Below are positions 8,453 through 17,161 of a stretch of 64,000 nucleotides of DNA, piece by piece. The position numbers and the translations under genes were made by a program. Source of the stretch: Ignavibacteria bacterium (GTDB lineage Bacteria; Bacteroidota; Ignavibacteria; Tepidaquicellales; Tepidaquicellaceae); the NCBI GenBank assembly GCA_016704345.1, contig JADJAH010000038.1:248001-312000 (forward strand), given 5' to 3'. How positions within the stretch are numbered: position 1 is the stretch's first letter; each line of letters starts with the position of its first letter. The notes beneath the pieces were generated by a model. That model was not told the origin of the DNA. It saw only the letters and a program-made list of their open reading frames with translations, and made no database searches.

Positions 8453-10506
8453 TTATGAAAAGAAGAAAAGAAAATAAGCTGTTCGACAACCAGCTGATCA
8501 AACAAGGAGTTTTCCAATCCTTTGTCAAACTCAATCCATCGGTACAATTGAAGAACCCTGTGATGTTCACAGTAGCCGTTGGTACTTTTATAATGTTTTT
8601 CGTAACCATCATTTCTGCCATAGATCCAAATTGGGGGCAGGGAACTTTCGGTTACAATCTTACAGTGTTCGTAGTCCTCTTCTTAACATTGCTCTTCGCA
8701 AACTTTGCCGAGGCAATGGCGGAAGCACGGGGTAAGGCACAGGCAGAGTCTCTGAGAAAGACAAGAGAAGAAACTCTTGCCAAGAAAGTAAAAAAAGATA
8801 GTCAGGGATTTGATGTTCCGGTTGAGACAGTGTCGTCATCATCACTGAGCAAAGGTGATATATTCATTTGTGTTGCGGGAGATATCATTCCTACTGACGG
8901 CGAAATAATAGAAGGAATGGCGAGTATTGACGAGTCTGCCATTACAGGTGAATCTGCGCCCGTCATAAGAGAATCTGGCGGTGATAAGAGCAGTGTTACC
9001 GGCGGAACAAAAGTTCTCTCTGACAGGATCAAAGTCGTAATTACTACTCAACCCGGTGAATCTTTTCTTGATAAGATGATCGCGCTAGTTGAAGGTGCAA
9101 AGAGACAGAAGACACCCAACGAGATCGCGCTGACGATTCTTCTTGCAGGATTCACTATTGTCTTTCTGATTGTCTGCGTGACACTCAAACCCTTTGCCGA
9201 TTATTCAATGGCTGTTGTAAACATTGCAGCTTTTGTTTCATTGTTTGTCTGTCTCATTCCAACAACAATCGGCGGACTTCTATCTGCCATCGGTATTGCA
9301 GGCATGGACAGGGCACTGCGAGCGAATGTAATTTCAAAATCTGGAAGAGCTGTTGAAACAGCCGGAGATATTGATGTGCTCTTGCTCGACAAGACAGGAA
9401 CAATTACTATTGGCAACAGAAAAGCCACTAACTTCTATCCTAACCTCTCTATCGAAAGAGATGAGTTTATCAGAATATGCGCGCTTAGCTCTATGCCGGA
9501 TGAAACCCCTGAAGGCAAAAGTATTGTGGAGCTGGCAAAGACATCTTCCCAGTCTGATTTTAGCGCGAATATAAGAGAAGTGATAAAGTTTACCGCAGAG
9601 ACAAGAACCAGCGGCGTAATTCTTGATGATAACACAGTAATCAGAAAGGGTGCATATGATGCAATAAGAAATTATTGCGAGAATGCCGGCCATGATTTTC
9701 CGGAAGAGTCTCTTGTTGTAATTGAAAAGATTTCTTCAAACGGCGGAACGCCATTGGTAGTTTCAGTGAATGACAATGTCATGGGTGTGATAGAACTACA
9801 GGATATAATCAAGACAGGCCTCAGTGAAAGATTTGAGCGGCTTCGCAAAATGGGTGTGAAGACTGTTATGGTCACCGGTGACAACAAACTTACAGCAAAG
9901 TACATTTCTGAGAAAGCAGGTGTTGATGACTTCATCGCAGAAGCAAAACCGGAAGATAAACTTCAATACATCAGAAATGAACAAGCCGCCGGAAAGCTTG
10001 TTGCAATGATGGGAGACGGAACCAATGATGCACCCGCTCTTGCTCAATCGGATGTGGGTGTTTCAATGAACAGTGGAACTCAGGCAGCAAAAGAGGCGGG
10101 TAACATGGTTGATTTGGACAATGATCCGACAAAGCTAATTGAAATTGTTGAGATCGGAAAGCAGCTCCTCATCACAAGAGGAACGCTTACAACATTCAGC
10201 ATTGCCAATGATGTTGCTAAGTATTTTGCAATAGTTCCTGCTCTGTTCATGGCATCAATTCCGGCACTTGCAAAACTTAACATCATGAATCTCAATAGTC
10301 CTGAGAGCGCTATACTCTCGGCTGTGATCTTCAATGCAATCATAATTCCGATGCTGATTCCGCTTGCTCTAAAAGGAGTATCTTACAAGCCGATAGGAGC
10401 TACTGCATTGCTCAGAAGAAATCTCTTTATCTATGGACTCGGCGGGATCATCGTTCCATTCATCGGTATCAAGATCATCGATATGATAATTTCAATTTTC
10501 CTATAA
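8449..10506 (+). CDS. kdpB: K+-transporting P-type ATPase subunit B
   Basis: 685 residues, full length for KdpB. P-type ATPase signatures are intact: actuator motif T-G-E at 166-168 (dephosphorylation), phosphorylated D314 in D-K-T-G-T-I-T, nucleotide-domain K-G-A, and hinge M-G-D-G-T-N-D-A-P-A-L. KdpB couples ATP hydrolysis to K+ movement through KdpA. The start ATG overlaps the kdpA stop; a second ATG two codons on (8455) could also be used. It is followed 10 bp later by kdpC. Confidence 0.97.
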   Translation: MIMKRRKENKLFDNQLIKQGVFQSFVKLNPSVQLKNPVMFTVAVGTFIMFFVTIISAIDPNWGQGTFGYNLTVFVVLFLTLLFANFAEAMAEARGKAQAESLRKTREETLAKKVKKDSQGFDVPVETVSSSSLSKGDIFICVAGDIIPTDGEIIEGMASIDESAITGESAPVIRESGGDKSSVTGGTKVLSDRIKVVITTQPGESFLDKMIALVEGAKRQKTPNEIALTILLAGFTIVFLIVCVTLKPFADYSMAVVNIAAFVSLFVCLIPTTIGGLLSAIGIAGMDRALRANVISKSGRAVETAGDIDVLLLDKTGTITIGNRKATNFYPNLSIERDEFIRICALSSMPDETPEGKSIVELAKTSSQSDFSANIREVIKFTAETRTSGVILDDNTVIRKGAYDAIRNYCENAGHDFPEESLVVIEKISSNGGTPLVVSVNDNVMGVIELQDIIKTGLSERFERLRKMGVKTVMVTGDNKLTAKYISEKAGVDDFIAEAKPEDKLQYIRNEQAAGKLVAMMGDGTNDAPALAQSDVGVSMNSGTQAAKEAGNMVDLDNDPTKLIEIVEIGKQLLITRGTLTTFSIANDVAKYFAIVPALFMASIPALAKLNIMNLNSPESAILSAVIFNAIIIPMLIPLALKGVSYKPIGATALLRRNLFIYGLGGIIVPFIGIKIIDMIISIFL

Positions 10507-10516
10507 CAATACAACA

Positions 10517-11086
10517 ATGAAAGAAAACTTTTTGAAATCGCTTAGACTCACTCTCGTTTCAATAATCTTCTTCTCGGGTATATACTCAATGGTAGTCCTC
10601 GGATTCACAAAGGCGTTGGTGCCCGGTGGAGGAAGTGTTCAGCTCACAAATCCTTCCGGTGTAAATACCGGCGGCATAAATATCGGGCAATCCTTCAGCG
10701 AAAGCAAATACTTCTGGGGCAGGCCTTCAGCAGTAAACTATGACGCTTCGGGTTCTGCAGGAAGCAACAAGGGGCCGACAAATCCCGATTACCTTGAAAT
10801 AGTGAAGCAACGAATCGACACCTTTCTTGTAAAGAATCCGGGTGTTGAAAGGAAAGATATTCCGTCAGAGCTGGTCACTGCAAGCGGCAGCGGACTTGAC
10901 CCTCACATTTCAAAACAATCCGCTGTAATTCAGATTCCGAGAATTGCAAAAGAAAGAAATGTTCAGGAATCTGAGTTGATGAAACTGGTTGAAAGTAATA
11001 TAGAAGGACCTGCTTTAGGGATTTTTGGATCGGAAAGAATAAACATTTTACAACTCAACATCTCAGTAGATGAATCTCAGAAATAG
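10517..11086 (+). CDS. kdpC: K+-transporting ATPase subunit C
   Basis: 189 residues, the usual KdpC size. One N-terminal transmembrane helix (about 12-35) precedes a periplasmic domain with the family motifs S-x-Y-F-W-G-R-P-S-A, Y-D-A-S-G-S-A-G-S-N, L-V-T-A-S-G-S-G-L-D-P-H-I and N-I-L-Q-L-N. KdpC is the periplasmic stabilising subunit of KdpFABC. The last 17 bp overlap the start of the porin remnant at 11070. Confidence 0.97.
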   Translation: MKENFLKSLRLTLVSIIFFSGIYSMVVLGFTKALVPGGGSVQLTNPSGVNTGGINIGQSFSESKYFWGRPSAVNYDASGSAGSNKGPTNPDYLEIVKQRIDTFLVKNPGVERKDIPSELVTASGSGLDPHISKQSAVIQIPRIAKERNVQESELMKLVESNIEGPALGIFGSERINILQLNISVDESQK

Positions 11087-11432
11087 CACAAGAAGTTTGA
11101 TCTTTTTAATTTGCCTGATTGCATCGGCAAATTCTATTGCACAGATCAATGGTGATGATGGTCTGACTATCTACGGATATGTTGAATCATATTATTCAAA
11201 TGATTCCAAGGATCCTGAGAATCATTACCGGCCGCAGTTCATTTATTGTTATAACCGAACCAATGAAGTTAATGTGAACCTTGCAATGATTAAATTGTCT
11301 CAATCGTATAGCAATACTAAAACAATCCACGATTATACAATGTGTAATGTTGTTCGATCAACTGACACTAAAGGCAACGAACTTAAGAACAGCAACTTTG
11401 CAATAACTTCATCACTTTCTTTGACATTCTGA
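11070..11432 (+). pseudogene. Kdp-operon outer-membrane porin, internally deleted remnant
   Basis: 120 residues with an intact signal peptide (about 1-24, cleavage S-I-A/Q). The mature start (Y-G-Y-V-E-S-Y-Y-S-N-D, then Y-N-R-T-N-E-V-N-V-N-L-A-M-I-K) looks like the first two strands of the outer-membrane beta-barrel protein that Bacteroidetes carry between kdpC and kdpD, which I recall as about 350-400 residues long. The end (S-N-F-A-I-T-S-S-L-S-L-T-F) looks like its closing strand with terminal aromatic residue. Roughly 250 central residues appear to be missing, with the junction around residues 77-90 and the reading frame preserved. Such a short product cannot form a full barrel. It overlaps kdpC and shares one base with the kdpD-like start. 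It could be a real in-frame deletion, a shortened functional peptide or an assembly collapse. Confidence 0.6.
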
Positions 11433-12619
11433 TGGAAGACGAAAGGACTAAAAGCGCTGATAGATATCTTGAGTCTCTTAAGCAAGATGAAAGAGGCAAG
11501 CTTAAGATATACATAGGCATGAGTGCAGGCGTTGGTAAGACATACAGGATGCTTCAGGATGCTCATGCAATGTTGAAAAGCGGAACGAATGTCAAGATCG
11601 GTTTTGTGGAAACACATAACCGAAAAGAAACAGAAATGCTTCTCGAAGGTCTTCCTGTTCTTCCAAGAAGAGAAGTGTTTTATAAAGGAAAGCAATTGGA
11701 AGAACTGGATGTAAACTCAATTCTGATACTTCATCCTGAATGGGTAATAGTAGATGAACTCGCACATTCAAATATTCCTGGCAGCCGTAACGAGAAGAGA
11801 TTTCAGGATGTAATTGAAATCCTTAACGCAGGAATAAATGTAGTAACTGCCGTGAATATTCAGCACATTGAAAGTATAAATGACGAAGTGCGTAAGATCA
11901 CCGGAATTGAAGTGAAGGAAAGAGTGCCGGACAGTTTTCTCAGGCTTGCTGATGAAGTTGTGAATATTGATCTCACATCGGCAGAATTGATTACGCGTTT
12001 GAAAGAAGGAAAAATTTATGACAAAGCCAAAGTCACACAAGCGCTAAACAATTTTTTCAAAGCAGAGCAGATACTTCAGCTAAGGGAACTTGCACTGAAA
12101 GAGGTAGCATCTCAGGTGGAAAGGAAGGTTGAATCTGAAGTAGAAAAACCAAAGCAATGGCGGCACGAGAAATTTCTTGCATGTATAAGCAGCAATCATG
12201 AAAAAGCAAAAAAGATCATAAGAAAAACTTCGCGGCTGGCTAACTATTATAACAGTGATTGGTTTGTTCTGTATGTTCAGAATCCTTCAGAAAGTTTTGA
12301 CAAGATCCCGCTTGACAAACAGAGGCATTTGCTCAACAATTTTCAACTTGCCAATGAACTTGGAGCTGAAGTGATTCAGGTTCAGATTGGAAACGAAGCT
12401 GTGTCTTCAGTTAATAAGTCATCGGATAAGGTTACGAAGGCAAAGTCAGCCAGTTTGGCGGAAACTATTGCGGAAGTAATAGTCGAAAGAGGAATTACAA
12501 CGGTTTGTATCGGCAAACCTACAACCGGAATTTTTGAAAGAATTTTTAAAACAGACATTCTCAGCAGAATCTTCAAAGTGCTTTCTGAAAAGGATGTCGA
12601 TCTAGTCGTATTGTCATGA
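11432..12619 (+). CDS. KdpD-type sensor protein without kinase domain
   Basis: 395 residues. Residues about 18-230 match the KdpD N-terminal domain, with a P-loop I-G-M-S-A-G-V-G-K-T-Y near 28-38, E-T-H-x-R-x-E-T and D-E-L-A-H-S-N motifs. Residues about 245-395 are a universal-stress-protein-like fold ending C-I-G-K-P-T-T-G and D-L-V-V-L. Unlike E. coli KdpD (about 890 residues) it has no transmembrane block and no histidine kinase; the kinase is encoded by the next gene. The ATGA overlap with that gene suggests coupled synthesis. A cytoplasmic K+/nucleotide sensing role is inferred from the family. Confidence 0.92.
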   Translation: MEDERTKSADRYLESLKQDERGKLKIYIGMSAGVGKTYRMLQDAHAMLKSGTNVKIGFVETHNRKETEMLLEGLPVLPRREVFYKGKQLEELDVNSILILHPEWVIVDELAHSNIPGSRNEKRFQDVIEILNAGINVVTAVNIQHIESINDEVRKITGIEVKERVPDSFLRLADEVVNIDLTSAELITRLKEGKIYDKAKVTQALNNFFKAEQILQLRELALKEVASQVERKVESEVEKPKQWRHEKFLACISSNHEKAKKIIRKTSRLANYYNSDWFVLYVQNPSESFDKIPLDKQRHLLNNFQLANELGAEVIQVQIGNEAVSSVNKSSDKVTKAKSASLAETIAEVIVERGITTVCIGKPTTGIFERIFKTDILSRIFKVLSEKDVDLVVLS

Positions 12620-14325
12620 AATCATTCAACATAAGAAACAAAGTCAGAACAGGAACTGTGTTCCTCTTCATACTGCTACTTCTGACAGCAGGCATGGGTA
12701 TTTTTTATGTGGTGAAGTTGAAGCAACTGTCAAACGAGATTCTTAAGGACAATTATGAATCGCTTGATTATTGTTACTCCATGCAGATGAACTTAGTCAG
12801 TATGACAGAGAACTACCAGAAATCTAAAGAAGAGTTTCACAAGAGCCTGATACTTCAGGAAGGCAATATTACCGAACACGGCGAGATTGAAGCGACTCAG
12901 AATCTGAGAAGAAAATACGAATCATTAATTATTGCAGAGAGGCTTGACTCGGTTCGGATAATTGAAATGAGTCAAGATATCAGCAGTATCGTTCGCGTCA
13001 ATATGGAAGCAATAAGAATAAAAAGCGAACTTACAGACCAGAAGGCTAAAGAGGCGATGAATGTTCTTTCCGTTATTGCTACATTTGTATTTATTGTCGG
13101 ACTCGTATTCACTATTAATTTTCCCTCAGTGATTACCATGCCAATAGGTAAACTCAAAGAGGCTGTCAATGAACTGTCTCAGAAAAATTACAAACACCGG
13201 ATTCACATTAATACAGGAGATGAATTCACCGACCTTGCAGATACTTTCAATGTACTTGCTGAAAAGCTTGACATGTATGAGCACAGCAATCTTAATCAGA
13301 TAATGTTTCAGAAGAGCCGGGCAGAAGCAGTTATCAATTCACTTAAAGATGCAAGCATTGGGATTGATAAGTCGGGCAATATACTCTTCGCAAATGAACA
13401 ATCTCTAAAATTGTTGAATCTCAAAGCCTCGGAAATTGTCGGGAAGCAATCTGATGAAGTAGCAAGATTTAATGACCTCTTTAGATTCATATGTGAGGAT
13501 TCTCATACATCACCTTTCAGGATTGTAACGGATGGAAAGGAAAACTTTTTTGTGATAGATAAATATTCAATATTAAAAGATGATGAAGAGCTTGGATTTG
13601 TACTCGCACTGAAAAATATTACTTCCTTTCAAGAAAAGGATACTGCTAAAACAAATTTTCTCGCAACGATATCTCATGAACTCAAGACTCCTCTGGGGTC
13701 TGCAGATATCGGTCTGAAACTCCTAAATAATCCTAAGACCGGTGATCTTAATGACATGCAGAAAGAAATTGTCAATGATCTTCAAAAGGAAAATGCACGG
13801 TTGTTAAAACTTGTTAGCGAGCTTCTTGACATGTCTCAAGCAGAGACAGGTAACATCAATCTTACATTAACTGAAGTGGATGCAGATGAAGTTGTCACAG
13901 ATGTCATTTCATCATTAAAACCGCAGGCCGTTGATAAGGACATTACTCTGACTAAAAGTATTCCGTCAAATTTAAAGAAAATAAAAGCGGACAAAGAGAA
14001 AGCTGAGTGGGTGTTAGTAAATCTGGTATCGAATGCTATAAGATATTCACCACGTGGCAGTGAGGTTATCCTGGTTGCCGGAATCTCTGACGGACCAACA
14101 GTAAGTATGTCTGTAATAGATAATGGTCCCGGCATTCCGCCTCAATACAGAGATAAGATCTTCAAGAGATTCTTCAAAGTTCCGGGACGAGGAGCCGAAC
14201 ACAATGGAACTGGACTTGGACTTTCAATCTCTAAAGAATTCATGGAAGCAATGGGTGGTAAGATAGAATATTTCCCTTCAGTCCCCGGAGGTTCAGAGTT
14301 TAGAATTACTTTTCGAGCAACATAA
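12616..14325 (+). CDS. Membrane histidine kinase of the kdp operon (HAMP-PAS-HisKA-HATPase)
   Basis: 569 residues. Two transmembrane helices (about 14-36 and 153-175) enclose a periplasmic loop. They are followed by a HAMP domain (about 175-230), a PAS-like domain (about 235-345), HisKA with phospho-acceptor H354 in I-S-H-E-L-K-T-P-L, and HATPase_c with N-L-V-S-N-A-I-R-Y-S, D-N-G-P-G-I-P and G-T-G-L-G-L-S-I. It supplies the kinase function missing from the preceding KdpD-like protein and probably phosphorylates the sigma-54 regulator encoded at 5006, since no KdpE-type regulator occurs nearby. It is the last gene of the kdp transcription unit. Confidence 0.93.
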   Translation: MKSFNIRNKVRTGTVFLFILLLLTAGMGIFYVVKLKQLSNEILKDNYESLDYCYSMQMNLVSMTENYQKSKEEFHKSLILQEGNITEHGEIEATQNLRRKYESLIIAERLDSVRIIEMSQDISSIVRVNMEAIRIKSELTDQKAKEAMNVLSVIATFVFIVGLVFTINFPSVITMPIGKLKEAVNELSQKNYKHRIHINTGDEFTDLADTFNVLAEKLDMYEHSNLNQIMFQKSRAEAVINSLKDASIGIDKSGNILFANEQSLKLLNLKASEIVGKQSDEVARFNDLFRFICEDSHTSPFRIVTDGKENFFVIDKYSILKDDEELGFVLALKNITSFQEKDTAKTNFLATISHELKTPLGSADIGLKLLNNPKTGDLNDMQKEIVNDLQKENARLLKLVSELLDMSQAETGNINLTLTEVDADEVVTDVISSLKPQAVDKDITLTKSIPSNLKKIKADKEKAEWVLVNLVSNAIRYSPRGSEVILVAGISDGPTVSMSVIDNGPGIPPQYRDKIFKRFFKVPGRGAEHNGTGLGLSISKEFMEAMGGKIEYFPSVPGGSEFRITFRAT

Positions 14326-14368
14326 ATTTAAACGGTAAGAATTCATGTAAGTAGATTTATTTTTTTAA

Positions 14369-14403
14369 TTCTTAATTCTTAATTCTTAATTCTTAATTCT
14401 TAA
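14369..14403 (+). repeat. Heptamer tandem array TTCTTAA x5
   Basis: Five perfect copies of TTCTTAA lie between the convergent ends of the kdp kinase and the YdcF-like gene. The array is the reverse complement of the one at 4832-4859, so the two flank the kdp regulator and operon in opposite orientation. Confidence 0.92.
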
Positions 14404-14411
14404 TTGATCCT

Positions 14412-15284
14412 CTAAACTCCGCTCATCCAGAAGACAATAAGAGCAAGGCTTTCCTTCATGCAGAAAGATGCTGTACCCCCGGCGGAAAGCGGCTTGTCTG
14501 ATGCAATGCAATCTGCTTTAATGTTATTGAATGAACTGATTTCCTTGGATCTCATCAGATGAAAGTTGTCCGAAATAAGTATTATCTTATTCCATGCATT
14601 CTTGTTATAAAGATTGTCTCTTACGAAATGAATTTGCTCAATAGTTGAGTTGGACGAATTTTCAAGAATGAGATTTCCGGGATCAACACCAAACTTGATC
14701 AACTCGTTTTTTGACACCTCTCCTTCTGTAAGTTCATTTGGTGAACCTCCTCCGGTTATTACAAGTTTTGGAACGATCTTTCTCCTGTATATTTCAAATC
14801 CCTTTACTATGCGTTCCTTCAAAACCGGTGAGGGCCTGTTGCCACCCCATACAGCAGCGCCAAGAATTACTCCGCTGTCTGCACTTCGGTCATTTGCAGA
14901 ATAAAGGGAGCTGTCATCCTCAAAGTTCAGCACATTCAGAAACACTGAAAATATTCCCAAAGAACAAATCAAGAGGAAGATCAAAAATGTCCTGAAGAAC
15001 TTTAATTCTCCATTTTGTGAAATACTGATCATAACAACAGCGGAAAGAATGAAGACTGTTGCAATAAGAGTAACTGAAATTGCAACTATCTTAATTTCTT
15101 TCTGAGATTGAAGATCGGAATAAATAAGCGAACAAAGAGAGATAATTGAAATAGTGACTAGCAAGAATGATGCAACACCTCCAAAGTTAGTGTTGCGAAG
15201 CAATGAAACAAATGTGAAGAATATCAGAAGCCCGAACAGGAAAGCGGTGATGACATTACCGGTCTTAATTTCAATTCCATTCAT
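14412..15284 (-). CDS. YdcF/SanA-like (DUF218) membrane protein
   Basis: 290 residues from the ATG at 15284 (a TTG lies two codons earlier). About four hydrophobic helices in residues 10-120 precede a DUF218 domain with G-A-A-V-W-G, K-G-F-E-I-Y-R-R, V-I-T-G-G-G, E-G-E-V-S-K-N and I-S-D-N-F-H-L-M-R-S. The family (ElyC, SanA, YdcF) is linked to envelope polysaccharide steps and vancomycin sensitivity, though the biochemistry is poorly known. The frame stays open upstream to 15401 and encodes another hydrophobic stretch (L-I-V-L-L-I-E-T-V-V-F-L-Y), but with no ATG, GTG or TTG there, so the true start is uncertain. It is convergent with the kdp operon. Confidence 0.8.
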   Translation of the reverse strand: MNGIEIKTGNVITAFLFGLLIFFTFVSLLRNTNFGGVASFLLVTISIISLCSLIYSDLQSQKEIKIVAISVTLIATVFILSAVVMISISQNGELKFFRTFLIFLLICSLGIFSVFLNVLNFEDDSSLYSANDRSADSGVILGAAVWGGNRPSPVLKERIVKGFEIYRRKIVPKLVITGGGSPNELTEGEVSKNELIKFGVDPGNLILENSSNSTIEQIHFVRDNLYNKNAWNKIILISDNFHLMRSKEISSFNNIKADCIASDKPLSAGGTASFCMKESLALIVFWMSGV

Positions 15285-15432
15285 CGGCAACTTTTGATTC
15301 TTGTATCTCAGGTAATATAGGTATAAGAATACAACCGTTTCGATCAGCAGTACAATTAAAAGAGTAAGTCTTTGCCTTTTGATACTTTGTCCGGGGTTAA
15401 TTTACAAATACAAGTAAACTTAGCGGATTCCA

Positions 15433-15552
15433 TTAAAAATTAAAAGTTGAAAGCAAGAGTCGGAGAATTGAGAATTGAAAATGGAAAATGGAGAATGGAA
15501 AATGGAAAGTGGAGAATGGAAAGTGGAAGTGGAAAGTGGAAGTGGAAAGTGT
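15433..15552 (+). repeat. Purine-rich simple repeat (AATGGAAAATGGAGAATGG type)
   Basis: About 120 bp built from degenerate units of GAATTGA, AAATGG, GAATGG and AAGTGG, almost free of C on the plus strand. Together with the AT-rich DNA up to 15917 it fills a gap of over 500 bp. Open frames crossing it give only S/T/F/H-rich low-complexity peptides and are not believed to be genes. Confidence 0.85.
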
Positions 15553-15917
15553 CACTTCACAAAGCTTGGAAGACAAAGGTTTTTTGTGAAGCAACGAGGA
15601 GACTGAAACATTAGAGCCGAGTAAATTTGTGAGATCTGTAATGATGACTCCGCTTTGATTTTTAATAAACATTAGCAAGCCTGACCCTATGCGACTCGGG
15701 GTCTTTGCACGACAGATGAAATGATAAATACACAGTTGGTCAGAAGTGAAGTAAATTCGTAAGATACTCCTCAAACGTTCTTACTAACATCCATCTCCTT
15801 CAACTAAGAAAATTCACTATCCTCATAATGCAGCATTTACTTTACAGGGCAAAAATTATTGTTTGAATCAGTATCCAATTTAAGGTAATTTCAGCGCACT
15901 AATTAAATCAACACAAT
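15553..15917. other. Intergenic DNA with no gene seen
   Basis: No ORF with plausible composition was found. A small inverted repeat CTTCACAAA / TTTGTGAAG stands at its left edge, directly after the simple repeat. The stretch may be part of a dispersed intergenic repeat, which needs other sequence from the genome to judge. The promoter of the ABC transporter gene at 15918 must lie here but no clear -33/-7 motif was seen. Confidence 0.5.
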
Positions 15918-16925
15918 ATGTCCGTTCTTCTCGAAGTAAAGAATCTAAAGACCTATTTCTACACCGATGATGGTGTCTCTAAAGCAGTGGATGATGTAAG
16001 CTTTTCGCTCGACAGGGGAGAAACCCTTGGACTTGTTGGCGAATCAGGTTGTGGAAAAAGTGTTTCAGCCCTATCAATTATGCAGCTTATTGCAACTCCT
16101 CCGGGGAAAATTGTAGGCGGAGAAATTCTTTTTGAAGGAAAAGATTTGTTAAAGTATGATGAGCGGCAAATGCAGGATGTCAGAGGAAATGATATCGGCA
16201 TGATATTTCAGGAACCAATGACTTCACTCAACCCCGTCTTTACGTGCGGTGATCAAATAGAAGAAGCCGTCATACTTCATCAAAAACTTTCCAAAGAACA
16301 GGCAAAAGAAAAGGCGCTCGAAATGCTTCGTCTTGTTGGTATTCCCGCGCCCGAACAGAGATACGGAGAATATCCTCACCAGCTTTCAGGAGGTATGAGA
16401 CAGAGAATAATGATTGCCATGGCGCTATCTTGTAACCCGTCCCTGCTTATAGCCGATGAACCGACTACAGCTCTTGACGTAACAGTTCAGGCACAGATTC
16501 TCGAACTCATCAAAAAGCTTCAGATTGATCTAGGCATGGGTGTAATTATGATTACTCATGATCTAGGTGTGATAGCTGAGATAAGTACCAAAGTCGCCGT
16601 TATGTACGCTTCCAAAGTTGTGCAATACGGTATGGTGGAAGAGATCTTCTATAATCCAAAGCATCCGTACACAATCGGCCTCATGAATTCTATTCCCAAA
16701 CTCAATAAGAACAAAGGACGGTTGGCTACTATCGAAGGAAGTGTTCCTCCTCCTACAAATTATCCTGTTGGTTGCCATTTCTGTACAAGATGCACTTTCG
16801 TAATTGATAAGTGCTGGAGCTCGGAACCGCCGCTTGAGAAAGTCGGACCAAACCATACCGCCGCATGCTGGCGCATTGGTGAGCTTGACTTCAGTCCAAA
16901 AAAGGAAGCCGGCGAAGCAGTATAA
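15918..16925 (+). CDS. Oligopeptide/dipeptide ABC transporter ATP-binding protein (DppD/OppD type)
   Basis: 335 residues, the size of DppD/OppD. Walker A G-E-S-G-C-G-K-S at 41-48, signature L-S-G-G-M-R-Q-R near 156, Walker B L-L-I-A-D-E-P-T. The C-terminal oligopeptide extension has H-P-Y-T-I-G-L, the cluster C-H-F-C-T-R-C and a further Cys, as in DppD, where equivalent cysteines bind an Fe-S cluster. It energises peptide import at the inner membrane together with two permeases, a partner ATPase and a binding protein. None of these partners is in the window, so the rest of the transporter must be encoded elsewhere. Confidence 0.93.
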   Translation: MSVLLEVKNLKTYFYTDDGVSKAVDDVSFSLDRGETLGLVGESGCGKSVSALSIMQLIATPPGKIVGGEILFEGKDLLKYDERQMQDVRGNDIGMIFQEPMTSLNPVFTCGDQIEEAVILHQKLSKEQAKEKALEMLRLVGIPAPEQRYGEYPHQLSGGMRQRIMIAMALSCNPSLLIADEPTTALDVTVQAQILELIKKLQIDLGMGVIMITHDLGVIAEISTKVAVMYASKVVQYGMVEEIFYNPKHPYTIGLMNSIPKLNKNKGRLATIEGSVPPPTNYPVGCHFCTRCTFVIDKCWSSEPPLEKVGPNHTAACWRIGELDFSPKKEAGEAV

Positions 16926-17161
16926 TAACTCGAATGTCTATCAGTGAAAGGAAATTTGTAGCTGACTATTGTTGAAAAATCCAGACTGACTTAATTTTCA
17001 TTGTAGTTCTATAATGTCATTAATATTAGATTCATCAATAAAAGTGCATTCACAGAATTTTACTCCTCGCGCATCTCATCCTTTCTTACCCAACTATTGT
17101 TTCAGCTTAGTGTGGCAAAATTCTGAATTGGAAATCCTCTCATTACATGCTAACATGACAC

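Noticed and set aside
15433..15774. 113-codon open frame on the minus strand
   Set aside because: Its C-terminal third is a translation of the purine-rich simple repeat (F/H/S/T only) and the rest has no protein-like pattern.
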